From Alistipes sp. (GTDB taxonomy: Bacteria > Bacteroidota > Bacteroidia > Bacteroidales > Rikenellaceae), in the NCBI GenBank assembly GCA_029065825.1, contig JAIEHQ010000028.1, forward strand, positions 1 through 21,836: 21,836 nucleotides of DNA, given 5' to 3'. Shown piece after piece: positions 8,801 through 14,821 of the stretch. Made by a program: the position numbers and the translations under genes. Below the pieces are notes generated by a model that made no database searches, was not told the origin of the DNA, and worked only from the letters and a program-made list of their open reading frames with translations. Numbering within the stretch: the first letter of the stretch is position 1; each line of letters starts with the position of its first letter.

Positions 8801-9743
8801 CGATCTCGGGCACCACGATGCGGGCATTGAGCGAGCCTCCGCCCATCGGATTACCGACATCGAGCCACCTGTCGCGAGGCTCTATAAGCGGGAAAGGCAT
8901 GAAAAGCGGGATCGCGTTCTCATAAGCCCAGTTTATCAGCGAATCGTTGCCGAGCCGCCCCATCGGTATATAAACGATGGCCCGGGGTTTTGTCTCCCGT
9001 ATCATTTTCGCCCGGACATCGCCTGTCGCGCTCAGAGGATACACGTTGTATCCATCCTTTGTCAGCCTGCTTACGAGCGTATCGATATGCGCGCGGTTGT
9101 TTTCCACCGGAAAATTCACACCCGACACGAAAGCAACGTTCTTGCCGCCCGGAACGAACAGACCGCTCCGCTCGAGGTAGTCCGTCAGCTCTTCCGCCTT
9201 GTCGAAATACCTGCCGGCCTCAAGATGATAGAACATATTGTTCGGCATGGCTACGGGGGCGCAAAACCCTCGATCCCCGCAGCGGCGGGGATGGACGATA
9301 TGACGGACATAGCGGAGCATATTGCGGTAGTTGGCGCTGCAGGGATTGGCGAAATACCTCCGCAATGTCTCGTTTTGTACGGAATCGAGATTATGATTTA
9401 CCACGAAACTGAAATTCCGCAGCGTATTGGTAAAGACCGGGATCCCTTTCCGGGCCGCCCGGTCGAGCGAGCGCAGCTGCAACGAGTCGAGATAAAGGCC
9501 TCGTCCGTACATAAGCACGGCATCGTATTTCTCGAAATCCGAAGCCTCCTCCATATTGCGGCAGCTAACCTTTATATGCCGGCTGTCGTTATTCAGTACG
9601 ATCTCCGCTTCCTGGGCAGGCAAAGGATTTACGACCAGGATGCTCGTGGGTTTCAGCCAACAGGAGTATCCTGCCGCTCCCGCACAAACCACCGACAGAA
9701 ACACACCGGTGCAAACGAGAATTTTCCCGACTCGCGGCATCAT
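5850..9743 (-). CDS. cobN: CobN/HmuS-like large chelatase subunit, predicted exported and membrane-tethered
   Basis: This 1297-residue protein belongs to the CobN/BchH (magnesium-protoporphyrin chelatase H) superfamily. Family hallmarks are the HFGTHGNLEFTPGKNAGLS block (from residue 541), NVLPMGRNMYSINAEA, VFWAGEFISSQGATLAQALRMLGVEPV, and the LGRPRIDILVQVSGQLRDI block. CobN with CobS and CobT inserts cobalt into hydrogenobyrinate diamide in the aerobic B12 pathway. Neither partner is nearby, and this protein differs from cytoplasmic CobN in starting with a hydrophobic signal or anchor (about 5-28) and ending with a membrane helix and basic tail (KRKAGR). It is therefore probably periplasmic and tethered. 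The closest functional analogue is HmuS of Bacteroidetes haem operons. The start is one of two adjacent ATGs, one base after the cbiK stop. Substrate (corrinoid, sirohydrochlorin or haem) and direction (insertion or removal) are open. Confidence 0.9.
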   Translation of the reverse strand: MMPRVGKILVCTGVFLSVVCAGAAGYSCWLKPTSILVVNPLPAQEAEIVLNNDSRHIKVSCRNMEEASDFEKYDAVLMYGRGLYLDSLQLRSLDRAARKGIPVFTNTLRNFSFVVNHNLDSVQNETLRRYFANPCSANYRNMLRYVRHIVHPRRCGDRGFCAPVAMPNNMFYHLEAGRYFDKAEELTDYLERSGLFVPGGKNVAFVSGVNFPVENNRAHIDTLVSRLTKDGYNVYPLSATGDVRAKMIRETKPRAIVYIPMGRLGNDSLINWAYENAIPLFMPFPLIEPRDRWLDVGNPMGGGSLNARIVVPEIDGGMTPLCIATQDPSPEGYLLYSPDPERINAFMEQFGRFMNLRDAANSDKKIAIGYFKSPGKDALLASGMEVVPSLYNFLKRLRKEGYDVDGLPASLEEFNRQITAEGSVMGSYAPAAQEKFMNEADPLWIDKADYEKWAREVLLPDKIAEVETRYGKAPGSLLVRGDSMAIAAVRYGNILLFPQPRPALGDDDFKLVHGAEVVPPHSYIAPYLYMQKAFDADVLIHFGTHGNLEFTPGKNAGLSQADWAEVLVGNRPHFYFYTTGNVGEAVIAKRRSHAVIVTHLTPPYVESGLRQKYSALTERLHEAIADPSKNTRALKREIISCGFHKDLGLDSVGGGVYGIEDLKKTDSFVEELVNEKITGAFYVMGESYSAGDMLSSVLAITADELAYSRARADYDNGRISKESLQDFTFVAHRYLPDARRDLTRILNGTGMTGAAEGERALAVRRLLEESAGAEIDAMIGALNGIPVRPAPGGDPVLNPNVLPMGRNMYSINAEAAPGPKAWDDGVALAEQTLAHYREKHGEYPRKVSYVFWAGEFISSQGATLAQALRMLGVEPVRDEQGRVMDLRLIPSEELGRPRIDILVQVSGQLRDIAGSRLKMITDAVELASEAENDIYPNYVAEGTLGQEKALMEKGESPKRARELSAMRVFGPVNSGYSTGMLRYTESSGAWDRREELADGYLDNMCAMYGDEDNWGTMNRSVLEAGVSGTEIIVQPRQSNTWGPVSLDHVYEFTGALSLASASINGKEPEAVMADYRNPYLPRLQDTKEAVAIETRATILNPEFIRQRMKGDATTAQMFGEIFRNIFGWSATRPSALNEGIYDDLYEMYVADVNDLGVKGYFERVNPAALQEMTATMLESARKGFWTPTEEQLKKTGQLHADVTTAHGAPCTEFVCGNRKLQDFIAGCLEEKSAERYRRDIGAAVDEPSGARVLKEERGDALSEVSVAQGSFYTLAALATLSLVAALSGIIRKRKAGR

Positions 9744-9744
9744 G

Positions 9745-10644
9745 CTACAGATTTTCCTTTATATAATTCGACTTTTGTGTCGCGGCATCCAAAACAGGGG
9801 CATCGAAAGCCTCCCTGACATGCTCGATGTAGAGATCCTGGACAGCAGGCAGCTGCCCCAGTCCCTCCATGACCGCCTCCACGCGGAAACCCTCCTTTTC
9901 GAGTCGCTCGCGCCACTCCCCGTCGATATCGTTACGGGCATGGTCGCCCGCCACAAACATGAACGGCACGAGGACGACCTCTTTCGCATTCTCTCGCTTC
10001 AATCTTTCGAGGACGGTTTCATAGGTCGGATACCCCTCTATGGTTGCGACATGCGCCCTGGGGGTGCCCATCGAGGCGAACATATAGTCTGTCTGGGAGT
10101 AAGTCGCGGTGGCAGGCGTCGAGGTGCCATGACCGACGAACACCACGGAAGTCTTCCTCCCCAACGAGGCTGCATAGCGTTCCTGAAGAGCCTTCACGAC
10201 ACGCCGACAGTCTTCGACGGAATACAGCAGCGGTCGGCCTACTCTTATTTCCGTAAAAAACGGAGCCATTAAAGCGGCCTCGTTGCGAAGCACCTCAGCC
10301 TCTATGCCATCTATCACATTCGTGCCCTGCACGATCACATGAGTAAAGCCGTCGGCCGCCAGACGCAGCAAAGCCTCCTTGGGCGTAAGTTTTACGATGC
10401 CGCGTTCGGCGAGGCGGTTGATAACGATCCGCGACGTATAGGCTTCCGCCACCTTTACCTCCGGAAACCCGGTCTGCGCCTTCTCGTTGATCGCATCGAT
10501 AGTCGCGGCACGCGTCTGGTCGAATGTCGTACCGAAGTGCACCATCAGAATGGCGGTCTTTTCTTTCGGGAGAACAGCGGGTTTCCGGGCGGCACCTTCC
10601 GTGACACCGACCAGAAACATCAGAATGAGAATGATATTTTTCAT
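9745..10644 (-). CDS. cbiK: CbiK-type cobalt/iron chelatase with signal peptide (periplasmic)
   Basis: This 299-residue protein belongs to the CbiK family of class II chelatases, which insert cobalt into sirohydrochlorin without ATP. Residues that bind metal in characterised CbiK are in place: His172 in VGHGT, Glu203 in TIEGYP and His235 in FVAGDHARNDI. Their spacing (31 and 63) nearly equals that of Salmonella CbiK (30 and 62). The mature enzyme start (ILMVHFGTTF) is preceded by a signal peptide (about 1-19, MKNIILILMFLVGVTEGAA), so it should act outside the cytoplasm, like the periplasmic CbiK-P of Desulfovibrio vulgaris. It lies between the DUF4374 lipoprotein gene and cobN, one base from the latter, in a riboswitch-controlled operon. 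Cobalt chelation is the family activity; the true substrate here is inferred. Confidence 0.92.
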   Translation of the reverse strand: MKNIILILMFLVGVTEGAARKPAVLPKEKTAILMVHFGTTFDQTRAATIDAINEKAQTGFPEVKVAEAYTSRIVINRLAERGIVKLTPKEALLRLAADGFTHVIVQGTNVIDGIEAEVLRNEAALMAPFFTEIRVGRPLLYSVEDCRRVVKALQERYAASLGRKTSVVFVGHGTSTPATATYSQTDYMFASMGTPRAHVATIEGYPTYETVLERLKRENAKEVVLVPFMFVAGDHARNDIDGEWRERLEKEGFRVEAVMEGLGQLPAVQDLYIEHVREAFDAPVLDAATQKSNYIKENL

Positions 10645-10663
10645 TTTATCGGGAATGCGAGCA

Positions 10664-10693
10664 ATCTCCCGGAGCCTCTCGACTCCGGGAGAT
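10664..10693 (-). repeat. Perfect 11-bp intercistronic hairpin between DUF4374 gene and cbiK
   Basis: ATCTCCCGGAG (10664-10674) and its exact complement CTCCGGGAGAT (10683-10693) flank an 8-base loop inside the only sizeable gap (80 bp) of the operon. On the transcribed strand no T run follows, so full termination is unlikely. It could stabilise the upstream receptor-lipoprotein mRNA or partly attenuate the downstream chelatase genes. Confidence 0.6.
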
Positions 10694-10724
10694 GCTGCAA
10701 AAAATTGAAAAACCTTTTAGACTC

Positions 10725-11993
10725 TTATTCGACCTCTTCCACCACCCGAATCTGCTCGAAGTAGTAACCCGATGCCATCGTGGCGCCGAGATCGGTCTGG
10801 CCGGTATTTACGTCATATATGTAGATCTGGGGCTGCGCACCCTCGGCATCGACTCCGATATATGCCTTGTGATTGACATACGCCATACGCGAGGAGAAGC
10901 GGCCGCTGCTGTAAGCCAGACGCTGCCCCTGGCAGGTAATCGGCGTACTCGTCTTGGAGACGACATCGAGCACGGTATAGTAGTGGCTGAAATCATCTAT
11001 GCCGGTGCCGAGCTTGTCTTCACGCGCATAGGCCATTACCTTATTGTTTCCAAGATACATCACAGAGAGCAGCTTTCCTCCGGCCGTGAAACCGTCGTAG
11101 CTCTGATCGAACGTTGTGGAGTTCGCGGGAATCTTCAGAAGATGACTGTGCTCGGCGCCATCGGCATCATCCGTGACACAAGCGATATAGAGGTTGTTGC
11201 CGCCGTCGATGAAGGTGGTCGTCTGCAGAAGCTCGCCGTAGGCGGTTCCGACCATCTCGCAGTCGAGGAAACAGGGAGTGTCGCTCTCGACAGTCATGGT
11301 CGCCGGGTCGATGACGGCGGTCATCATGGGAGTCACGCGTTTGCCGCGCGCTCCGCCGGCCTTCGCATAATAGAAATAGAACAGCTTGTCGTCGGAGGCG
11401 CGATAATTAAGGATACCGGAGGTCGTGAAGAGTTCTGCGCCCTCGGGCATCGCTATGTCGAGCTTGCCCTCATCGATGATCGTCATGTCGTCGGCATTGA
11501 GTTTGGTCCAGATGATCTCCGAAGCATCGCCGTTGGCGGCCATGATGACCAGTGTGTTGTCATCCGTCCAGGCATGCGTGTACTTGCGCGTGGAGTAGGT
11601 GTTGTTCCGGAAACGGCGCTCCTTGACCGCCTCGACCTTGTTGTCCCTGATCACGTACTTCGCGAAGCGGTCGCCGGAAACAGGCACCTGGTAGTAGTAT
11701 GCACCCTTGACAATCGTCTCGAGCGAGAGAATCGAATTTACCTCGGTTCCCTGACCCTGGAACGTGATCTCCGGCTGGTCGGACTCGAGCGAGTTGAGGC
11801 TGCGCACGAGCGTCTGGACATCACGTCCCATACCGCCGTGGCGGTCGAGGGCGACCCAAAGGTCGAAATGGAAATCCTGGATGACCGCAGGGCCGTCGGG
11901 CTGGTAGGAACCTTCGTCATCGGAGCAGCCCGTCATGCCGAAGGCGATGACCAGCGCCATAAATGACCGGAGAAGAAATTCGAATCTTTTCAT
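10725..11993 (-). CDS. DUF4374 surface lipoprotein, probable ligand-binding partner of the TonB receptor
   Basis: This 422-residue protein has a lipoprotein signal peptide with the lipobox GMTGC (Cys23). The following SDDEGS is an acidic motif like the export signal that sends Bacteroidetes lipoproteins to the cell surface. The rest is repeated beta-strand sequence resembling DUF4374, whose members are expected to fold as beta-propellers and usually sit beside TonB receptors for siderophores, haem or corrinoids. It lies 19 bases after the receptor gene. I infer it caps the receptor and captures the ligand, as the unrelated propeller BtuG does for cobalamin with BtuB in Bacteroides. Which ligand it binds cannot be read from sequence. 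A perfect hairpin lies between it and cbiK. Confidence 0.85.
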   Translation of the reverse strand: MKRFEFLLRSFMALVIAFGMTGCSDDEGSYQPDGPAVIQDFHFDLWVALDRHGGMGRDVQTLVRSLNSLESDQPEITFQGQGTEVNSILSLETIVKGAYYYQVPVSGDRFAKYVIRDNKVEAVKERRFRNNTYSTRKYTHAWTDDNTLVIMAANGDASEIIWTKLNADDMTIIDEGKLDIAMPEGAELFTTSGILNYRASDDKLFYFYYAKAGGARGKRVTPMMTAVIDPATMTVESDTPCFLDCEMVGTAYGELLQTTTFIDGGNNLYIACVTDDADGAEHSHLLKIPANSTTFDQSYDGFTAGGKLLSVMYLGNNKVMAYAREDKLGTGIDDFSHYYTVLDVVSKTSTPITCQGQRLAYSSGRFSSRMAYVNHKAYIGVDAEGAQPQIYIYDVNTGQTDLGATMASGYYFEQIRVVEEVE

Positions 11994-12012
11994 TGTCGTT
12001 TTTTATAAATGG

Positions 12013-14361
12013 TTAGTTAATGAATATCCTGAATTTAGCGGCGAAATTTCGTCCGGGCTTCTGAAGCATGTAGTTATCGTAGGCCAAACGGTCAAAAATA
12101 TTATTGCATTCCACCGATATGCTGTAGCGGTCGTTGCTCCATGAGTAGGTCAGCGACAGATCCGTAAGATTCTGAGTCGGAATGCGGGCCTTGGACGAGG
12201 CGGCCCCGAAGGCTTCCCAGTTCAGATAATACCAGTGGATGTACTGATGGCAGACTCCGATCCTCAACCGGTCGGAGCTCCTTATCAGATCGCGGAAAGT
12301 ATATGAGACATCCACGTTGCCGAACATCCACGGCCTGTTGGGGACACGGTTTCTGTACGTCGCGGACGGATTTCCGTCCGTCTTGTATTTCCTGAGGTCG
12401 CGCGCATCGCTCCAACTTCCGTTAAGAGCGATCTGAAGCTGCGAGTTCCATCGGTACGACAGTTCGAAATCAAAACCTTTTATATCGATAGCGGGTTCAT
12501 TGACATACTGCATCATTCCCTCCCGTTCGGATACGGTCGTCCGGATATAGTTTTGGACATGGCGTATAAAACCGTTCGCCTCATAACCCAGCTGATTCGC
12601 ATTATCGATCCACCATGTTCCGAAGAAGCCGACATTGTAGTTGTTGCTCGTTTCCGGACTCAATGCAAGGTTGGGATAGACCGTCGTGCCGTTGCCGAGC
12701 AGCTCACGCGACAGAGGCAAGCGTACGCAGTGCTCGTAGGATGCCTTTACGGAGAAAGGCTCGCGAAAGGTAAAGCGGCTGCCTATTCCGGCCCCCCAGT
12801 AGCTCTTGGTCGTATGGGTGTCGATTTTGTCGGCACCGGTAATGGTGAAATCATCCGTCTGACGGATTGCCAGCGCATTGAGATAATTTTTGACAAAATA
12901 CGATGTCTGCCACCTCCGATCGAAGAAAGACTGCGAATATGTCAGAGAAAAGATGTGCTTGGAGACTATGTCGTTCGAAGGCTCGAACTGGGTATTGACC
13001 TTGTCATAGCGGTCGTTCCCCCGGCGATTGAACATGTAATTGAAGGCAAAGCCGTGATGTTCGTTCAGTTCGTAGTCGGCACCCGCGCCGACCACGGTCA
13101 GCGGCCGCTTGTAAACACGGATCGAACGCGCCCGGTTATTCAGTTCATTCCCCGAGGAGGGCATCCACGTCCCGTCCCAGGAATACTTGCGGTAGGTCGT
13201 ATCGACACTTTCGCTGCGATCCCACGTGTGAGAAAGATTCACTCTCGCGGCAAAAGCTCCCCAGCGTTTGGAGTAACTCGCCGACAGGCCGTATGAACGG
13301 GCATGGCGGCTTGCCGCACCGTACACCTTGTTTTGCATCGCTCCGGTCTGAATATCCTTGTCGAGTTTGCTGTAAGATATTCCGACAGAAAAATTATCCG
13401 CCCACGAAACGTTATCGACTCCAGCCTCTATTTGACCGAACAACGAGAAATAATCGTCGTGGAAACGCCTCTTGTTCGTGAAAACATACTTGTCTTCCTC
13501 TTCGCTCCACACCTCGACCCCTTTCATCATATAATTATTCTTGGAATAATTGATGCTGAAAGTGGGCCGTATGGCAACAGCCGTTCCGGGAATGAAGTAC
13601 TGGCCTGCAATATCTCCGGAATGAGTACAGAACGAGCCTATGCCATAGGAGGCATCCAGAAAATTCCGCTTTTGTTTCTTTGTGACTATATTGACCGCCC
13701 CGCCCAAGGCATCCGAACCCAAATGCGACGGCACCACGCCCTTATACAACTCGACCCGTTCGACGATATTCAAAGGCACGTTGTCGAGAGTCAGACCGCT
13801 TCCTTTGGTTTCCAAAGGTACGCCGTCTATGAAATATCGTATGGAGTTGCCGGACATGCCGTTGATCGTCATGTCGAATTCGGAGCCGGCCCCTCCCTCG
13901 CGCCGCACCTTGACCCCGGGCGTTCGGTCCACCAGATCGTTCAGAGTGACCATCCGGTTGATATTGGGGGTGATTTCAATGGCATTGACCGAGAACGAAC
14001 CCTCTTCGAGACGTTTCGCGGCACTTTTTCCATACACATTGACCCCTTGCAGCGCCGTCGCATCCTCCTCCATCACTACATCCAGCACCGTGTTTTTCGA
14101 CAACTCGATCGAGAATGCGTGTGTCTTGAATCCGATCGCACTTACCGTTCCCTCGTAGCTTCCCTTCGGAACAGTCAATGTATAATTACCCTCCGCGTCG
14201 GCCGAAGTGATATATTTATTTTCCTCGACGGCTATCGTGGCGAAGCTGACAGGCTCTCCGAACCTGTCGGTTATCTTACCCGTCAGGGTGTAGCCGGCAT
14301 CGCCCCCCTGCATCAGCAAGGGGCATCTCGCAATGAATACTATGTATAGTAGAAGCCTCAT
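12013..14361 (-). CDS. btuB: TonB-dependent outer-membrane receptor under cobalamin riboswitch control (BtuB-like)
   Basis: This 782-residue outer-membrane transporter has a signal peptide (about 1-20), a carboxypeptidase-regulatory-like domain (about 23-99), a plug (about 115-228, with YFIDGVPL and ending GGAVNIVTKK) and a 22-strand-type barrel (about 233-782) ending FRIFIN. That architecture is standard for Bacteroidetes. It is the first gene after a cobalamin riboswitch, and its partners include two chelatase-family proteins. Its likely cargo is therefore a corrinoid or related tetrapyrrole, though haem receptors of hmu operons look similar. The ATG at 14361 is chosen because it directly follows the riboswitch leader and begins a good signal peptide. 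The gene symbol is a functional guess from the regulation. Confidence 0.88.
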   Translation of the reverse strand: MRLLLYIVFIARCPLLMQGGDAGYTLTGKITDRFGEPVSFATIAVEENKYITSADAEGNYTLTVPKGSYEGTVSAIGFKTHAFSIELSKNTVLDVVMEEDATALQGVNVYGKSAAKRLEEGSFSVNAIEITPNINRMVTLNDLVDRTPGVKVRREGGAGSEFDMTINGMSGNSIRYFIDGVPLETKGSGLTLDNVPLNIVERVELYKGVVPSHLGSDALGGAVNIVTKKQKRNFLDASYGIGSFCTHSGDIAGQYFIPGTAVAIRPTFSINYSKNNYMMKGVEVWSEEEDKYVFTNKRRFHDDYFSLFGQIEAGVDNVSWADNFSVGISYSKLDKDIQTGAMQNKVYGAASRHARSYGLSASYSKRWGAFAARVNLSHTWDRSESVDTTYRKYSWDGTWMPSSGNELNNRARSIRVYKRPLTVVGAGADYELNEHHGFAFNYMFNRRGNDRYDKVNTQFEPSNDIVSKHIFSLTYSQSFFDRRWQTSYFVKNYLNALAIRQTDDFTITGADKIDTHTTKSYWGAGIGSRFTFREPFSVKASYEHCVRLPLSRELLGNGTTVYPNLALSPETSNNYNVGFFGTWWIDNANQLGYEANGFIRHVQNYIRTTVSEREGMMQYVNEPAIDIKGFDFELSYRWNSQLQIALNGSWSDARDLRKYKTDGNPSATYRNRVPNRPWMFGNVDVSYTFRDLIRSSDRLRIGVCHQYIHWYYLNWEAFGAASSKARIPTQNLTDLSLTYSWSNDRYSISVECNNIFDRLAYDNYMLQKPGRNFAAKFRIFIN

Positions 14362-14366
14362 TATAG

Positions 14367-14411
14367 GGTTCGCTGCTAATCAAAATCGAGGCAACAGGCA
14401 CACAGCGAACC
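14367..14411 (-). promoter_or_regulatory. Hairpin just before the receptor start, candidate riboswitch expression platform
   Basis: A perfect 9-bp inverted repeat (GGTTCGCTG at 14367-14375 and CAGCGAACC at 14403-14411) with a 27-base loop ends five bases before the receptor ATG and would cover its ribosome-binding region. The 5' flank of the aptamer also carries GGTTCGC on the transcript (14642-14636), which could pair with the GCGAACC next to the start codon instead. Mutually exclusive pairing of this kind fits translational control. Confidence 0.45.
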
Positions 14412-14491
14412 GGATTCGTTCTTCAGGGAAAACCCGAAAGCGAATGGCTGTTTTGTGGCAATATTACCCGAAAACTACAAAACATTATGTT

Positions 14492-14645
14492 GCTTCGGCA
14501 GGTCTCCTGACTTATCCTGCTCACCAACGCCTTCCCGTCCGTCCGACAGTGGCATGCTGTTAGTGAGTTTCGATAGGAATTACAGTAGCGGGTCTGTCCC
14601 GGATTCTCACCGGATTCCCTATTAATCGCGTCGCCGCGAACCAAA
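14492..14645 (-). promoter_or_regulatory. Cobalamin (B12) riboswitch
   Basis: The minus strand carries the hallmark conserved blocks of the cobalamin aptamer in order. They are GGTGAGAATCCGGGAC (near 14600-14615), the CCGCTACTGTAAT block, GCCACTGT (14553-14546), and the B12 box AGTCAGGAGACCTGCC (14512-14497). It starts a few bases after the predicted promoter and lies about 130 bases before the receptor ATG. Adenosylcobalamin or a relative should repress the whole seven-gene operon. No intrinsic terminator follows the B12 box, so control is probably translational. Confidence 0.96.
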
Positions 14646-14653
14646 ACGTACCG

Positions 14654-14684
14654 CAAAGCTACGAATTTTTTTCCAATCTCCAAA
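14654..14684 (-). promoter_or_regulatory. Consensus Bacteroidetes promoter of the riboswitch operon
   Basis: On the minus strand, TTTG (14684-14681) is followed after exactly 19 bases by TAGCTTTG (14661-14654), matching TTTG-N19-TAnnTTTG. Transcription would begin a few bases before the aptamer. Confidence 0.85.
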
Positions 14685-14776
14685 AATCGGCACCTCCGAA
14701 ACGCCCCACAGGAGAAACGCCGCAGGGACGGTCCGGCATTTTTGTTTTCCTCCGCACGCCGTTTCCGGAATTTTCG

Positions 14777-14784
14777 TAATTTCG
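14777..14784 (+). promoter_or_regulatory. Possible -7 element for the RluA-like gene
   Basis: TAATTTCG differs from TAnnTTTG at one position and lies 38 bases before the ATG at 14822. No -33 element is at the usual distance. It would be back-to-back with the riboswitch promoter. Confidence 0.35.
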
Positions 14785-14821
14785 CGGCATCGATCTCCGC
14801 GACCGGGACTTCCGAACAGCC

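Noticed and set aside
5805..9818. A 1337-codon plus-strand frame antisense to the whole cobN-like gene
   Set aside because: It has no recognisable domain, is rich in histidine and arginine as expected from the mirror of biased codons, and the minus strand has clear CobN motifs within a coupled operon.
4443..14361. Calling the operon a standard haem (hmu) locus
   Set aside because: The gene order is similar, but there is a cobalamin riboswitch, a CbiK gene and a DUF4374 lipoprotein instead of an HmuY-like one. The haem alternative is kept open only for the substrate.
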